NCBI RefSeq assembly: GCF_002909235.1
Contig: NZ_PHQQ01000003.1
Location: forward strand, 1 to 64,000
Length of the DNA: 64,000 nucleotides
Direction of reading: 5' to 3'
Source of the DNA: Arenibacter catalasegens
Lineage (GTDB): Bacteria > Bacteroidota > Bacteroidia > Flavobacteriales > Flavobacteriaceae
The stretch's first letter is position 1. Each line of letters opens with the position of its first letter. The notes under the pieces were generated by a model. It had not been told where the DNA came from and searched no databases. It saw only the letters and a program-made list of their open reading frames with translations. A program made the position numbers and the translations under genes. This document shows positions 36,512 through 45,724 of the stretch, one piece after another.

Positions 36512-37045
36512 ATGAAATTAGTGGCCAAGTCATTTTACAAATTAGCTTTTCTATTTGGATTGGTAGTTCTTCCTTTGGGCAGTATGGCCCAGGAAGTAAA
36601 ATGGCTTAGCTGGGCTGAAGCGGCCAAACTTGTGGAAACAGAGAAAAATCCAAAGAAAATTTTTATAGATGTATACACCGATTGGTGTGGTTGGTGTAAA
36701 AAAATGGACAAGGACACCTTTCAGAACCCTGAAGTTGCCCAATATATGTCCAAAAACTATTATATGGTAAAATTGGATGGGGAAGGGAAGGAACCCATTG
36801 AATTCAAGGGAAAGACCTTTAAATTTGTTGCCTCTGGCAGAAATGGCTACCACGAATTTGCTGCAGCTTTGATGCAAGGTAAATTGAGTTATCCTACTAC
36901 TATATTTTTGGATGAACAAATGAATATGCTTTCCCCCGTGCCAGGTTATCAAAAGCCCGAACCTTTCCTTAAGATAGCCAAGTATTTTGGTGACAACATC
37001 CACAAAGAGAAAGATTGGAACACCTACGATAGTGAAAGCAAATAG
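36512..37045 (+). CDS. Periplasmic thioredoxin-family protein
   Basis: Exported thioredoxin-fold protein (177 aa) with a signal peptide ending about residue 26 (SMAQ). The redox motif C59-G-W-C62 is intact in YTDWCGWCKKMDK, and the DUF255/DsbD-gamma-like layout (TFQNPEVAQYMSKNYYMVKLD) is clear. The cis-Pro lies in LSYPTTIFLD. Likely a thiol reductant or oxidase in the periplasm, perhaps for cytochrome maturation. It follows lysA by 61 nt. Confidence 0.85.
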   Translation: MKLVAKSFYKLAFLFGLVVLPLGSMAQEVKWLSWAEAAKLVETEKNPKKIFIDVYTDWCGWCKKMDKDTFQNPEVAQYMSKNYYMVKLDGEGKEPIEFKGKTFKFVASGRNGYHEFAAALMQGKLSYPTTIFLDEQMNMLSPVPGYQKPEPFLKIAKYFGDNIHKEKDWNTYDSESK

Positions 37046-37076
37046 AATTATTTGAAATTATTTCAGTACAGAAAAC

Positions 37077-37107
37077 AAAAAAAAAGACGGTTAACCGTCT
37101 TTTTTTT
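37077..37107. terminator. Bidirectional terminator between thioredoxin gene and guaB
   Basis: GACGG-TTAA-CCGTC flanked by nine A residues on the left and eight T residues on the right gives a near-perfect bidirectional intrinsic terminator between convergent genes. Confidence 0.9.
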
Positions 37108-37158
37108 GTTTGTTAAGTTCCCTATAGGGCTCCTGAATTATTAAATTTAATTACTTTA

Positions 37159-38631
37159 TTATCTGCTATAGTTTGGAGATTCCTTAGTAATGGTAACATC
37201 ATGTGGGTGACTCTCATTGATTCCACTTGCCGTAATCTTTACAAATCTACCTGTCTCCTGTAAGGTTGCTATGTCCTTTGCACCGCAATACCCCATTCCT
37301 GCACGTAAACCTCCAATGAACTGATGTATACTTTCTTCCAGATCACCTTTATAAGGAACACGTCCTACAATTCCTTCCGGTACCAATTTTTTAATATCGT
37401 CCTCCACATCTTGGAAATACCTATCCTTACTACCTTGTTTCATAGCCTCCACAGAACCCATTCCACGATAGGATTTGAACTTACGTCCTTCATAAATGAT
37501 GGTCTCACCAGGAGATTCCTTGGTACCTGCCAACAAGGAGCCTAACATTACTGTATCTGCACCAGCAGCAATTGCCTTCGGTATATCCCCAGTATATCTA
37601 ATTCCCCCATCGGCTATAACCGGCACTCCACTACCTTTTATAGCGGCAGCTACCTCCAGAACGGCTGAAAATTGAGGAAATCCTACCCCTGCGACTATCC
37701 TTGTAGTACAAATTGAACCTGGACCAATTCCAACCTTTACGGCATCCGCACCAGCTTCTACCAAATATTTGGCTGCTTCCGCAGTAGCAATGTTACCTAC
37801 TATAACATCCAACTCCGGAAATCTCTTTTTTACTTCCTTTAAAACGGAGACAACACCTTTGGTATGTCCATGGGCCGTATCTATTACGACTGCATCTACC
37901 CCTGCATTTACCAGAGCTTCAGCTCTATCCACAGCATCGCTCGTAACTCCTAGAGCAGCGGCAACACGCAATCTACCGTATTGATCTTTGTTCGCTATTG
38001 GTTTTTGGGTCAGTTTTGTAATATCCCTAAATGTAATTAAGCCAACAAGCTTATAATCCTTGTCTACTACCGGTAATTTTTCAATTTTATTTTCCTGTAA
38101 AATATCCTCTGCCTGTTCCAAGGAGGTCCCTTCACTTACAGTTACAAGATTTTTAGTGGTCATCACTTCCGAAATAGGTCGTTCATTATTTTTTTCGAAA
38201 CGAAGATCCCTATTGGTTACGATGCCAATTAGCATGCCTTTGTCATCTACAATAGGTATCCCGCCGATGCTGAATTCCTTCATATTTGCTTTGGCGTCCT
38301 TGACTTTGGAATTTAAAGGTAAAGTAACAGGATCCATGATCATTCCACTTTCCGCGCGTTTAACCTTACGCACCTTCAGGGCCTGCTGCTCTATGGTCAT
38401 GTTCTTATGCAAAACACCTATTCCACCTTCTTGGGCAATAGCAATGGCCATACGAGATTCCGTAACTGTGTCCATAGCTGCGGAAACAATTGGAACATTG
38501 ATAGTAATGTTTCTAGTAAATTTTGTTTGAATATTGACTTCCCTTGGAAGTACTTCTGAAAAAGCTGGAACTAAAAGTACGTCATCGTACGTAAGACCTT
38601 CGCCAACTATTTTATTTAGGTGAGCTTGCAT
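37159..38631 (-). CDS. guaB: IMP dehydrogenase
   Basis: TIM-barrel enzyme (490 aa) catalysing the committed step to GMP. The catalytic loop [11 protein letters not shown] holds Cys308; FRSYRGMGS-type flap residues ([15 protein letters not shown]) follow. The barrel is interrupted by a CBS pair (about 97-210), which senses ATP/GTP in family members. Length and domain order are canonical. It is monocistronic; TATATTTG at 38655-38662 (minus strand) is the probable -7 element. Confidence 0.98.
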   Translation of the reverse strand: MQAHLNKIVGEGLTYDDVLLVPAFSEVLPREVNIQTKFTRNITINVPIVSAAMDTVTESRMAIAIAQEGGIGVLHKNMTIEQQALKVRKVKRAESGMIMDPVTLPLNSKVKDAKANMKEFSIGGIPIVDDKGMLIGIVTNRDLRFEKNNERPISEVMTTKNLVTVSEGTSLEQAEDILQENKIEKLPVVDKDYKLVGLITFRDITKLTQKPIANKDQYGRLRVAAALGVTSDAVDRAEALVNAGVDAVVIDTAHGHTKGVVSVLKEVKKRFPELDVIVGNIATAEAAKYLVEAGADAVKVGIGPGSICTTRIVAGVGFPQFSAVLEVAAAIKGSGVPVIADGGIRYTGDIPKAIAAGADTVMLGSLLAGTKESPGETIIYEGRKFKSYRGMGSVEAMKQGSKDRYFQDVEDDIKKLVPEGIVGRVPYKGDLEESIHQFIGGLRAGMGYCGAKDIATLQETGRFVKITASGINESHPHDVTITKESPNYSR

Positions 38632-38654
38632 AGCAATTAAAGATTAATTGCGTG

Positions 38655-38662
38655 CAAATATA
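38655..38662 (-). promoter_or_regulatory. Candidate -7 element of guaB
   Basis: Minus strand reads TATATTTG, 24 nt before the guaB start. No TTG at the expected -33 position. Confidence 0.4.
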
Positions 38663-38696
38663 CTACATTTATAAGAATTGGGTAATACTTATTATG

Positions 38697-39197
38697 TTAA
38701 TTGACTGTTACCCTTTTTTGGCACAATTGATAAACTACCACTATCGCTGCAATACTGTATGTAAGTGTCATTAAGAATCCGGAAAAAATAACCACATATT
38801 TCATCCACAATACCCCGGACCACATTAGATATATACCTCCAAAAGTTAAAATAACGGATAAAAAGGGCTCAATGGTAAGAAACAATTTTAATTTTTGCGG
38901 CAGTTTAGCAAGCCAAACTAAGCCCCCCAAAAGAAAAAATATTAGCGACATGGAAAGAATATGGGTGTGGATTATGGTCAACATTTCACGCTCTCCCTTT
39001 TTAAATTTCATAATCTCGGCCTCTACATCTTCCTCATTTCCCAGATAATTTTCCTCAATTCCCATTGGGGAGGAGGTACTGGTTTCGGAAACAAACAAAA
39101 GACCCGTATAAAAACCTATACTCATCACTATAACAAAAGTGGCGACAAACCATTTTATTCCCTTGGGCAATGCCAATAAAAGACCATCATAAACCAT
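38697..39197 (-). CDS. Four-helix membrane protein next to FMN-binding protein
   Basis: Integral membrane protein (166 aa). Hydrophobic helices lie near residues 16-36, 77-95, 102-122 and 130-160. The second begins with I-I-H77-T-H79, a His pair suggestive of heme or metal ligation; this is inference. Its start overlaps the FMN-binding gene stop by one base (TAATG), so the two are translationally coupled and probably work together in a membrane electron-transfer step. No family name could be given with confidence. Confidence 0.6.
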   Translation of the reverse strand: MVYDGLLLALPKGIKWFVATFVIVMSIGFYTGLLFVSETSTSSPMGIEENYLGNEEDVEAEIMKFKKGEREMLTIIHTHILSMSLIFFLLGGLVWLAKLPQKLKLFLTIEPFLSVILTFGGIYLMWSGVLWMKYVVIFSGFLMTLTYSIAAIVVVYQLCQKRVTVN

Positions 39198-39733
39198 TAA
39201 AGCAGCTTTTTTTCTTGAAGAATTCCAACGGTTTGCAATAGGTTGTCCATTGAGGTGGTCATAGATCGCACCGAAATTGTGGCACCAGAAATACCATCTA
39301 TATTAGTTTCATGGTCTACCCTATCTACACCAGTTTTACCGATAAATTGCTGCAACCACCTTTTGCTCCCAATTTCACCCCCATACTCCTCTCGATAAAT
39401 TAGAATTTTGGAATGCACAACGCTTAATTTAGCATCGAACACCACCAAATAATCAAAAGTTGCTGTCTTACTAGGTGCATTCTCTACAAAGATATAACCC
39501 TTTATTTCAGAGCCTTTAATCAATTTAAAAAAATTATGAGCCGTTATTTTTGCTGGCAATTGGGCATTTAAAGAATTTGGAACACTAACTGATTCCATGA
39601 CAAAATCAGTGGAACCAAAAACCTTCTCAATTTCCTTGTCCACCTTTTTCTGTAATTTTTCAGGTATACCAAAGCCAAATAACATTACCGTTAAAACAAG
39701 TATAAAACCCGTAATTTTCTTTCCGTGCATCAT
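39197..39733 (-). CDS. Exported FMN-binding domain protein
   Basis: Extracytoplasmic flavoprotein (178 aa) with a signal/anchor segment at 6-22. The flavinylation motif S149-G-A-T152-I-S is preceded by IDG, as in RnfG/NqrC-like FMN-binding domains where ApbE attaches FMN to the Thr. Family members pass electrons outside the cytoplasmic membrane. It is coupled to a small membrane protein and lies downstream of an outer-membrane porin, but a terminator-like hairpin separates it from the porin gene. Confidence 0.85.
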   Translation of the reverse strand: MMHGKKITGFILVLTVMLFGFGIPEKLQKKVDKEIEKVFGSTDFVMESVSVPNSLNAQLPAKITAHNFFKLIKGSEIKGYIFVENAPSKTATFDYLVVFDAKLSVVHSKILIYREEYGGEIGSKRWLQQFIGKTGVDRVDHETNIDGISGATISVRSMTTSMDNLLQTVGILQEKKLL

Positions 39734-39737
39734 AGGG

Positions 39738-39769
39738 CAAAAGTACTAATTTAGAATCATTTTTAATAA
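39738..39769 (-). promoter_or_regulatory. Promoter -7 element and degenerate iron-box upstream of the FMN-binding gene
   Basis: On the minus strand 39738-39745 reads TACTTTTG (TAnnTTTG). Next to it, 39747-39769 matches the box found twice at the porin promoter at 17 of 23 positions when compared on the plus strand. A common regulator for both units is inferred. Confidence 0.35.
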
Positions 39770-39855
39770 TATTTTAAACTTGGAACTGATAATTTTTTAA
39801 CATCGCCCCTTTAAATGCATCATTGCAGTAACGAATTCAATTCGATAAAATAGAA

Positions 39856-39897
39856 AAACTCCAATAACAAACCTACATTAGGCCATGATTGGAGTTT
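39856..39897 (-). terminator. Terminator downstream of porin gene
   Basis: AAACTCCAAT and its exact complement pair around a 22-nt loop; on the minus strand the right-hand arm runs into TTTTT. It would separate the porin from the FMN-binding operon. Confidence 0.6.
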
Positions 39898-39948
39898 ATC
39901 TAATTGGAACTGTCAATATCATGAATCTACCCTCTATTGGTTTCAATG

Positions 39949-41127
39949 TTAGAACCAAACACCTATTCCAAAATTTAATCGGTCCTTAACACCATCACCC
40001 TGTAATGCATTGTCCCTAAATTGGTAATCTCCCTTTATAACCACTCCAGGCGCAATATGATAACTTAAACCTGTAGTAACATCAGTTCTATCATAAGCCT
40101 CGTTCTGAATTAAACTACCCGCCGTGTCTGCATGGGTATTATAATTTTCGTAGCGCACAAAAGCAAATAATTTTTGTTCGTTCTGGCTAGGTAATAAGTT
40201 GTAAGCTCCCTCAACGTAATAACCTTGCATTGCACTACCCAAATCCTTATTGGCCAATGTGTTATATTTATCCGTATCGGAAAGGGTGGCATAAATAAAC
40301 TGCCCACGTGCCGTAAAACGCTCATAAGCGTATCGCGCATCTAAGCCTAACATGGAAATCCCGATGTTGGCACCGTCCAAATCCTCTATATTGTCGGCAG
40401 CTTGTGTTTTACCAAAATAAGTTGAAAACCCTAAGCGCAATCCACGGATGCCATAATAATCCAATTTAGTTGCCAAAGTGGGACTATCCACTGTAGATTG
40501 AATCCCTTTTTGTCTTCCTCCACGTAAGCCGTTAGACCCTTGTAAAAATCCGGAAATCCCACCTTCACCGTTTGCTTCGGTAGATTTAAAACCATTAAAA
40601 ACATAGGCTTGATAACCTAAAGAAATATTATTGAACCTTCCACTGACCCCAACACCCAATTCTCTCCAAGTGGTTGGCACAATAACATTGTCCATTTCGG
40701 GCCTTTCAGTTCCGTTATAGGTAGTAGGCTCATGAAATTCATTAATAATACCCATAGGAACCAACATTAATCCACCTCTTAAATTTACATTATTGGCAAC
40801 GTTATAGTTCACAAAAGCCTGTTCTACATATACCTCCTCAACATGCTCCAACTCTATTTCCGTAAAAAATTGAGTTCTATCATTAAACCTATACCCTAGC
40901 AAAAGAACTAATCGTTGCACATCCAATTCCCCGTTATCGCCTTCTGGCTGGTTGTACAACATTTCGCCATAGGCCCCTATAGTAACCGCTGAACCATAAG
41001 TTCCCGATAAAAGCCTCTGGGCAGAATTAAGTTGATTTTGAGGATCAAGGGTGATACTATCTGTGGCTGTCTGAGCTGCTAAAAAAGCAGAAAAAAAGAA
41101 TGCAATTAAGTAAAAATAATGTTTCAT
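39949..41127 (-). CDS. Outer-membrane porin, iron-box regulated
   Basis: Beta-barrel porin (392 aa) with a signal peptide (to about Ala-Ala-Gln20) and a final FGIGVWF strand ending in Phe, the outer-membrane insertion signal. The N-terminal TIGAYGEMLYN, LLLGYRFNDRTQFFTEIELEHVEE and GGLMLVPMGIINE blocks resemble the phosphate-selective OprO/P-like porins common in Bacteroidota; the true substrate is unknown. The promoter region carries two 23-bp TTATTTA-N9-TAAATAA boxes, which suggests repression by iron. Confidence 0.8.
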   Translation of the reverse strand: MKHYFYLIAFFFSAFLAAQTATDSITLDPQNQLNSAQRLLSGTYGSAVTIGAYGEMLYNQPEGDNGELDVQRLVLLLGYRFNDRTQFFTEIELEHVEEVYVEQAFVNYNVANNVNLRGGLMLVPMGIINEFHEPTTYNGTERPEMDNVIVPTTWRELGVGVSGRFNNISLGYQAYVFNGFKSTEANGEGGISGFLQGSNGLRGGRQKGIQSTVDSPTLATKLDYYGIRGLRLGFSTYFGKTQAADNIEDLDGANIGISMLGLDARYAYERFTARGQFIYATLSDTDKYNTLANKDLGSAMQGYYVEGAYNLLPSQNEQKLFAFVRYENYNTHADTAGSLIQNEAYDRTDVTTGLSYHIAPGVVIKGDYQFRDNALQGDGVKDRLNFGIGVWF

Positions 41128-41140
41128 TAGTACGGTGTTT

Positions 41141-41163
41141 TTATTTAGACTGATTGTAAATAA
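41141..41163. promoter_or_regulatory. Fur-like operator box 1
   Basis: TTATTTA-N9-TAAATAA, a perfect 7-9-7 inverted repeat, located just downstream of the probable porin transcription start and before the start codon. Resembles flavobacterial Fur boxes (recalled). Confidence 0.55.
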
Positions 41164-41177
41164 TTAAAAATCGAGTG

Positions 41178-41208
41178 CAAATATAATAGCCGTAACCAAA
41201 TTCACAAA
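41178..41208 (-). promoter_or_regulatory. Porin promoter
   Basis: Minus strand: TTTG (41205-41208), 19 bp, TATATTTG (41178-41185). This is a full match to the Bacteroidota consensus. Confidence 0.7.
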
Positions 41209-41210
41209 CT

Positions 41211-41233
41211 TTATTTAAACTAAATCTAAATAA
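41211..41233. promoter_or_regulatory. Fur-like operator box 2
   Basis: Second TTATTTA-N9-TAAATAA box with the same geometry, immediately upstream of the -33 element and exactly 70 bp from box 1 centre to centre. Paired boxes around one promoter point to a dedicated repressor. Confidence 0.55.
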
Positions 41234-41289
41234 AAATTAAAAATTTAACATAAGTGGAGCTGAATTACAGGCGACCCTTGCCTTAAACA

Positions 41290-42156
41290 CTAATGGTAAG
41301 CTGAAAATAAATCCGTTGCCTTGTTAAATGCTGCTTCAAAAGCCATCCAATTAACATTGGTATCAGCTTTCACAGTTGTAAAATAAGATAGCATTTTTTC
41401 GGTAGGCATATTTCCAGTAAGTTCATCCTTCGCCATAGGACAACCTCCAAAACCTTGTACTGCGCCATCAAATCTACGACAACCTGCCTTATAGGCGGCA
41501 TCTACTTTTTCATGCCATTTGGATGGAGTGGTATGCAAATGGGCACCAAATTCTATCTCAGGAAATTTAGGAATCAGGTTGGAAAACAAATAGTTTATGA
41601 CATCCGGAGTGGAAGATCCCACTGTATCGGAAAGCGATAATATTTTAACCCCCATCCCGGCCAATTTTGTGGTCCATTCCCCCACTACTTCAACACTCCA
41701 TGGATCCCCATAAGGGTTGCCAAATCCCATAGATATATAGGTAACTACTTCCTTACCAGAATCATTAGCAATGCTCAAGATCTCTTCTAGGGTATCTACG
41801 GATTGAGCAATAGTTTTATGGGTATTCCGCATTTGAAAGTTTTCCGATATGGAGAAAGGATATCCCAAATAATCAATGGCTTTATGTTCTGAGGCATCCA
41901 TTGCTCCCCTTACATTGGCTACAATAGACAAGAGTTTACTATTGGTCTTGGTCAGGTCCAATTGAGAAAGAACATCAGCCGTATCCACCATTTGAGGAAT
42001 GGCCCGTGGCGAAACAAAACTCCCAAAATCGATGGTGTCAAACCCACAATTCAGCAAGGATTGAATGTATTTAACCTTTTTTTCTGTGGGAATAAAAGTC
42101 TTAATGCCTTGCATGGCATCCCTTGGACATTCTATGATTTTAACGGTGTTGGACAT
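41290..42156 (-). CDS. Hydroxymethylglutaryl-CoA lyase
   Basis: TIM-barrel lyase (288 aa) splitting HMG-CoA to acetyl-CoA and acetoacetate, usually the end of leucine degradation. The active-site signature GFGGCPMAKDELTGN with its catalytic Cys is near the C-terminus, and the metal-binding His pair occurs in GAHLHTTP. The N-terminal VKIIECPRDAMQG contains the catalytic Arg-Asp. No other leucine-catabolic gene lies nearby. It precedes the porin gene on the same strand, but the porin has its own promoter; the upstream neighbour is a LysE exporter. Confidence 0.93.
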   Translation of the reverse strand: MSNTVKIIECPRDAMQGIKTFIPTEKKVKYIQSLLNCGFDTIDFGSFVSPRAIPQMVDTADVLSQLDLTKTNSKLLSIVANVRGAMDASEHKAIDYLGYPFSISENFQMRNTHKTIAQSVDTLEEILSIANDSGKEVVTYISMGFGNPYGDPWSVEVVGEWTTKLAGMGVKILSLSDTVGSSTPDVINYLFSNLIPKFPEIEFGAHLHTTPSKWHEKVDAAYKAGCRRFDGAVQGFGGCPMAKDELTGNMPTEKMLSYFTTVKADTNVNWMAFEAAFNKATDLFSAYH

Positions 42157-42186
42157 TCCTTTGCTATAGCTGTTTCAAAATTACTA

Positions 42187-42813
42187 TTAATTATCAGATA
42201 ATAATAGATAAACACCAATAGCCACAAAAACAATAATCTGAAGCCATTTTAAAATTTTACCCAAATGCTTATTTTCTCTTATATATTTGGAAATAGTTCC
42301 TGAAAGGATGGCAATGGTACTAAAAATGGTAAAGGAAACCACTATAAATATGGCTGCCAGAACATAGAACTGAATAACTATATTTATAGAATCACTGAAC
42401 AAAAACCCAGGGAAGAAAGCCAAGAAGAAAATGGTAACTTTGGGGTTGAGTACGTTCATTATAAAACCTTGTTTATATAGTGCGCCCAATGACTTTTTAG
42501 CAACATCTCCATTAGATATTTCCAGATCACCACTCCCATTAAATACCTTGAACGCTAAATAAAATAGATAGATCGCACCAAATAATTTTATAACAAAAAA
42601 CAAATTAGGGTTCTGCTTAATTATGGCCGAAACACCAAAAGCCAGTAAAGTTGCATGTACCAAACAGCCCGTCATGAGACCCGCGACCGTAGCTATACCA
42701 TATTTTTTGCCATTGGTTATACTTTGTATCAACACAAAAATATTATCCGGTCCTGGAGAAATCGACAGAGCGGCTGTGGCCAAAACAAATGTCAATAATA
42801 TGTCGTAATTCAA
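42187..42813 (-). CDS. LysE/RhtB-family translocator
   Basis: Membrane exporter (208 aa) with about six hydrophobic helices. The N-terminal SISPGPDNIFVL and GKKYGIATVAGLMTGCLVH segments are the LysE/RhtB signature; the GFIMNVLNPKVTIFFLAFFPGF motif is also typical. Such proteins export amino acids or their derivatives; the substrate is unknown. It lies 30 nt upstream of the HMG-CoA lyase gene on the same strand, so the two may be co-transcribed. Confidence 0.9.
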   Translation of the reverse strand: MNYDILLTFVLATAALSISPGPDNIFVLIQSITNGKKYGIATVAGLMTGCLVHATLLAFGVSAIIKQNPNLFFVIKLFGAIYLFYLAFKVFNGSGDLEISNGDVAKKSLGALYKQGFIMNVLNPKVTIFFLAFFPGFLFSDSINIVIQFYVLAAIFIVVSFTIFSTIAILSGTISKYIRENKHLGKILKWLQIIVFVAIGVYLLLSDN

Positions 42814-43595
42814 ATCCTAGTATATTTTATAAACTACAAAAGTCTGAAATTACCAATTAATTGTCACCTTTTAGTTAAACATGGCTGGATAAATATGGGT
42901 CATGACCAATTGCTTTGTTAAGCACAAATTACGATTAAGATGAATTGTAAGGCATTTTTTAGATTGTCCGTTTTATTTATTGATAAAAATCGAATAAAAT
43001 TTATGTTGAAATTATTCTTTCATTTTCTTTGCTTGTCCAAAGAAAACGAAACAAAAGAAAAGACCCTTCTTCACTAGGTGGCCCCTAAAATATTGGGATT
43101 TTATGGACCGATGCCATGGCCTAAATTATTTCCAAGGCTTCAATAATTCTTTACGGCCATGCCATCTCCACTACGGAAGAAGATTTACCTAACAATAGAC
43201 TTTGAAGACAATGTTTAATGGTACTCAATAACGGACAATAATTTTTAGCAACTATTAGGTTGACGGAACAAAGAAACGGCCTATTTTCAATTTCGTCTTA
43301 AATCAAGTGGTTTTCACATTGGGCTATGGAAGGCGTCCATAGAGCATTTCACCCAAGTGAAAGCGGCCTGGACGGTGCGGCCGTGGAAAGTGCGTGGATT
43401 TAAAGAAATTTAAAATCAGCCTAGCGTTTTTTGGTTCGTTTTTTGGGCGATGCAAAAAATGAACAGAACGCGAAATCTAGGAAAGTTCATTCTATCTTTT
43501 CTAATTTACACACAACTTTTGAGATTGATTCATAAATATCCGTTCATTGAATCACCCTTACCCAACTTTTTTATATCTTCCACAAAAATTAATAT
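42814..43595. other. Long intergenic region, 782 bp
   Basis: No protein gene was found. It contains the structured repeat element listed separately (about 43018-43469), flanked by about 200 bp of AT-rich DNA on the left and about 125 bp on the right with the probable promoter of the Dabb gene. Confidence 0.7.
43018..43469. repeat. Structured non-coding element with imperfect terminal inverted repeats
   Basis: About 40-bp ends (43018-43061 and about 43425-43466) are imperfect inverse copies (each carries an ATTTT...TTTGC...CCAAA...ACGAA-CAAAA pattern). Between them are a long hairpin at 43110-43166 (12-bp outer arms with one mismatch plus 7-bp inner arms) and three hairpins at 43324-43342, 43348-43361 and 43364-43383. 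No ORF spans it. It looks like a MITE-type or structured-RNA element; similar TTTGCTTGTCCAAAG stretches are recalled from other flavobacteria but were not searched. Confidence 0.55.
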
Positions 43596-44018
43596 ATGAG
43601 ACCTATTTTTTACACCATCAGTCTATTGGCTGCCATATTACTTATGAGTTCCAACGTTCCCAACACTAACAATATAAAAGAGGATTTAAGTATGGAGAAT
43701 TCAAAAACACAGGATAGCGTATTGCGACACGTTGTGCTATTTAAATTTAAAGAGAATACTTCTAAAGCCGATATCGCCAAAGTAGAGAACGCTTTTAGTG
43801 CCTTACCTTCCAAAATACCGCAAATTGCAGATTATGAATGGGGAATCAACAATAGTCCGGAGGGATTGAACAAAGGATTGACACATTGTTTTTTCGTGAC
43901 ATTCCATAGTGAGGAAGATCGCGCTATCTACCTTCCACACCCAGACCACAAGGCATTCGTTGTCGTACTTTCTCCTCATTTGGATGATGTTACCGTGGTG
44001 GATTATTGGACAAAATAA
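43596..44018 (+). CDS. Dabb (stress-responsive A/B barrel) domain protein
   Basis: Protein of 140 aa. Residues 1-20 are hydrophobic and look like a signal peptide or anchor; the Dabb domain runs from about 42 (LRHVVLFKFKENTSKADIAKVENAF) to the end, with the HPDHKAF and late DYWTK blocks typical of the family. The domain forms dimeric ferredoxin-like barrels; the exported form has no assigned reaction. A Met at about residue 32 could give a cytoplasmic form. Monocistronic. Confidence 0.8.
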   Translation: MRPIFYTISLLAAILLMSSNVPNTNNIKEDLSMENSKTQDSVLRHVVLFKFKENTSKADIAKVENAFSALPSKIPQIADYEWGINNSPEGLNKGLTHCFFVTFHSEEDRAIYLPHPDHKAFVVVLSPHLDDVTVVDYWTK

Positions 44019-44065
44019 AAATAGACTACAAAGGATAAAAAACAACACTACATCCAAGGAGTTGT

Positions 44066-44110
44066 AAAAAAACCTGGTTACCCAACAAATTGGATAACCA
44101 GGTTTTTTTT
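44066..44110. terminator. Bidirectional terminator between Dabb gene and pyrD
   Basis: Ten perfect base pairs (AACCTGGTTA/TAACCAGGTT) plus flanking A5 and T8 tracts lie between convergent genes. Confidence 0.85.
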
Positions 44111-44149
44111 GGATGCACTATAAACAGTAAAAGAGTCAGCCTATCTTTT

Positions 44150-45193
44150 TCAACTGTGCGCCTTTTTAATAATGGCCTTGTTGATTTTTTTGATAAGCGC
44201 TGGGCCTTCATATATAAAACCTGTCCATAACTGGATCAGATCGGCACCGGCCTCCAATTTTTCAAGGGCATCCTCTGCAGAATGAATTCCACCTACACCA
44301 ATAATTGGAAACGCCCTATTGCTTTTTTGGGATAAAAACCGGATTACTTCCGTACTTCTTTTGGTAAGAGGTCTACCGCTTAAACCTCCAGCTTCTTCCT
44401 TTAAAGCTACACTCGATTTCAAATTGTCGCGGGCAATAGTTGTATTGGCAGCAATAACCCCGTCTATTTCCGTATCCTTAACAATGCCTATAATATCCAT
44501 TAATTGATCATCTGTTAAATCTGGGGCGATCTTTAATAGAATAGGCCTTTCTTTATTTTTTTTAGCTTTGGCCAATTTGGTGTTTTCCTTTTTCAGTTCC
44601 TTCAATAACGCCGTCAAAGGCTTCCTATCCTGAAGTTCCCTTAAACCAGGGGTGTTCGGTGAACTTACGTTCACCACAAAATAATCCACATGGTCAAAAA
44701 GGGCATCAAAACAGATTAAATAATCCTTTGCTGCCAAGTCGTTGGGGGTCACCTTGTTCTTTCCTATATTGCCTCCGACCAAAACTCTATGAGTTTTCTT
44801 TAGGTTTTCAACCGCATCAAAGACCCCTTTATTATTAAACCCCATTCTATTGATAATGGCCTGGTCATTCTTGAGGCGAAACAAGCGTTTTTTCGGGTTT
44901 CCGTCTTGAGGTTTAGGAGTCAATGTCCCTATTTCAATAAACCCAAACCCAAAATCGGATAGTTCATTATATAACTTGGCGTCTTTGTCGAAACCTGCAG
45001 CCAAACCAACCGGATTTTTAAATTTCAATCCAAATAATTCACGTTCCAATCTAGGATCGTTGACTGAATATATTGCCCTGAATATTCCTGAGAATCCGAT
45101 CTTGGAGAAAAATCGAAGGGTATTAAAAATTAAATGGTGGACTTTCTCTGGATCAAATTGAAAAAGGATGGGGCGGATAATCAGCTTGTACAT
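44150..45193 (-). CDS. pyrD: Dihydroorotate dehydrogenase, quinone-dependent
   Basis: Class 2 DHODH (347 aa from the ATG at 45193) oxidising dihydroorotate to orotate with membrane quinone. The start is chosen because [20 protein letters not shown] is the typical membrane-associating N-terminus. Catalytic Ser lies in [16 protein letters not shown]-binding [14 protein letters not shown] and GVGGI blocks are intact. Pyrimidine synthesis. Confidence 0.95.
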   Translation of the reverse strand: MYKLIIRPILFQFDPEKVHHLIFNTLRFFSKIGFSGIFRAIYSVNDPRLERELFGLKFKNPVGLAAGFDKDAKLYNELSDFGFGFIEIGTLTPKPQDGNPKKRLFRLKNDQAIINRMGFNNKGVFDAVENLKKTHRVLVGGNIGKNKVTPNDLAAKDYLICFDALFDHVDYFVVNVSSPNTPGLRELQDRKPLTALLKELKKENTKLAKAKKNKERPILLKIAPDLTDDQLMDIIGIVKDTEIDGVIAANTTIARDNLKSSVALKEEAGGLSGRPLTKRSTEVIRFLSQKSNRAFPIIGVGGIHSAEDALEKLEAGADLIQLWTGFIYEGPALIKKINKAIIKKAHS

Positions 45194-45275
45194 GAAACTT
45201 ATTTTTCGCAAAAATACAAACTACCTCAGCTAAACTAGCTTATAAGCTCGCTTTTTATTAACATTTAAGTTGGAC

Positions 45276-45692
45276 TTATTCGGGTATCACCTCTAAAGGT
45301 TGTCTAGAAACTTCCTGGCAGAGTGAAACATACCTTTCGTACTGCTTTTCATTGAAGATTGCCAAAAGTTTATAGTCATATTTCACAAAAACTTGCTTCA
45401 TTCTCTCCTCAATAACCTTATACTTGGTACCCAAAGTAGTTAAATCTTCAGGAGTACTTTGAGGGTGATTATCAAAAAGATTTTTACGCTCTTCATCCAA
45501 TAATCTGGTTTCAACTTCCAGAGCGGCCTTAAACTCTTCCAATTTTGTTATTTGCTCTTCCTTAAGTTGAAAAATTTGGATAATCGTATCGGATTCGGTG
45601 GCTCCAATTCCCAAACTGCAATCCTGTTGTGCCTGTCCGGAAATCCAAAATCCGACAGACAGTAACAAGGGTAAAAAAGCTTTTATGCGCAT
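45276..45692 (-). CDS. Exported helical protein of unknown function
   Basis: Small periplasmic protein (138 aa) with a signal peptide ending about residue 21 (SGQAQ). The rest is predicted helical and Glu/Lys-rich, with a YERYVSLCQ C-terminal part; the pattern loosely recalls Spy/CpxP-type periplasmic helical chaperones, but this is inference. Divergent from pepT. A TATATTTG element lies 25 nt upstream on the minus strand (45717-45724). Confidence 0.6.
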   Translation of the reverse strand: MRIKAFLPLLLSVGFWISGQAQQDCSLGIGATESDTIIQIFQLKEEQITKLEEFKAALEVETRLLDEERKNLFDNHPQSTPEDLTTLGTKYKVIEERMKQVFVKYDYKLLAIFNEKQYERYVSLCQEVSRQPLEVIPE

Positions 45693-45716
45693 AAATCTAA
45701 TTGCTTAATTAAAATA

Positions 45717-45724
45717 CAAATATA
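45717..45724 (-). promoter_or_regulatory. Candidate -7 element for the 138-aa exported protein
   Basis: Minus strand reads TATATTTG. No clear -33 TTG at the normal distance. Confidence 0.35.
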
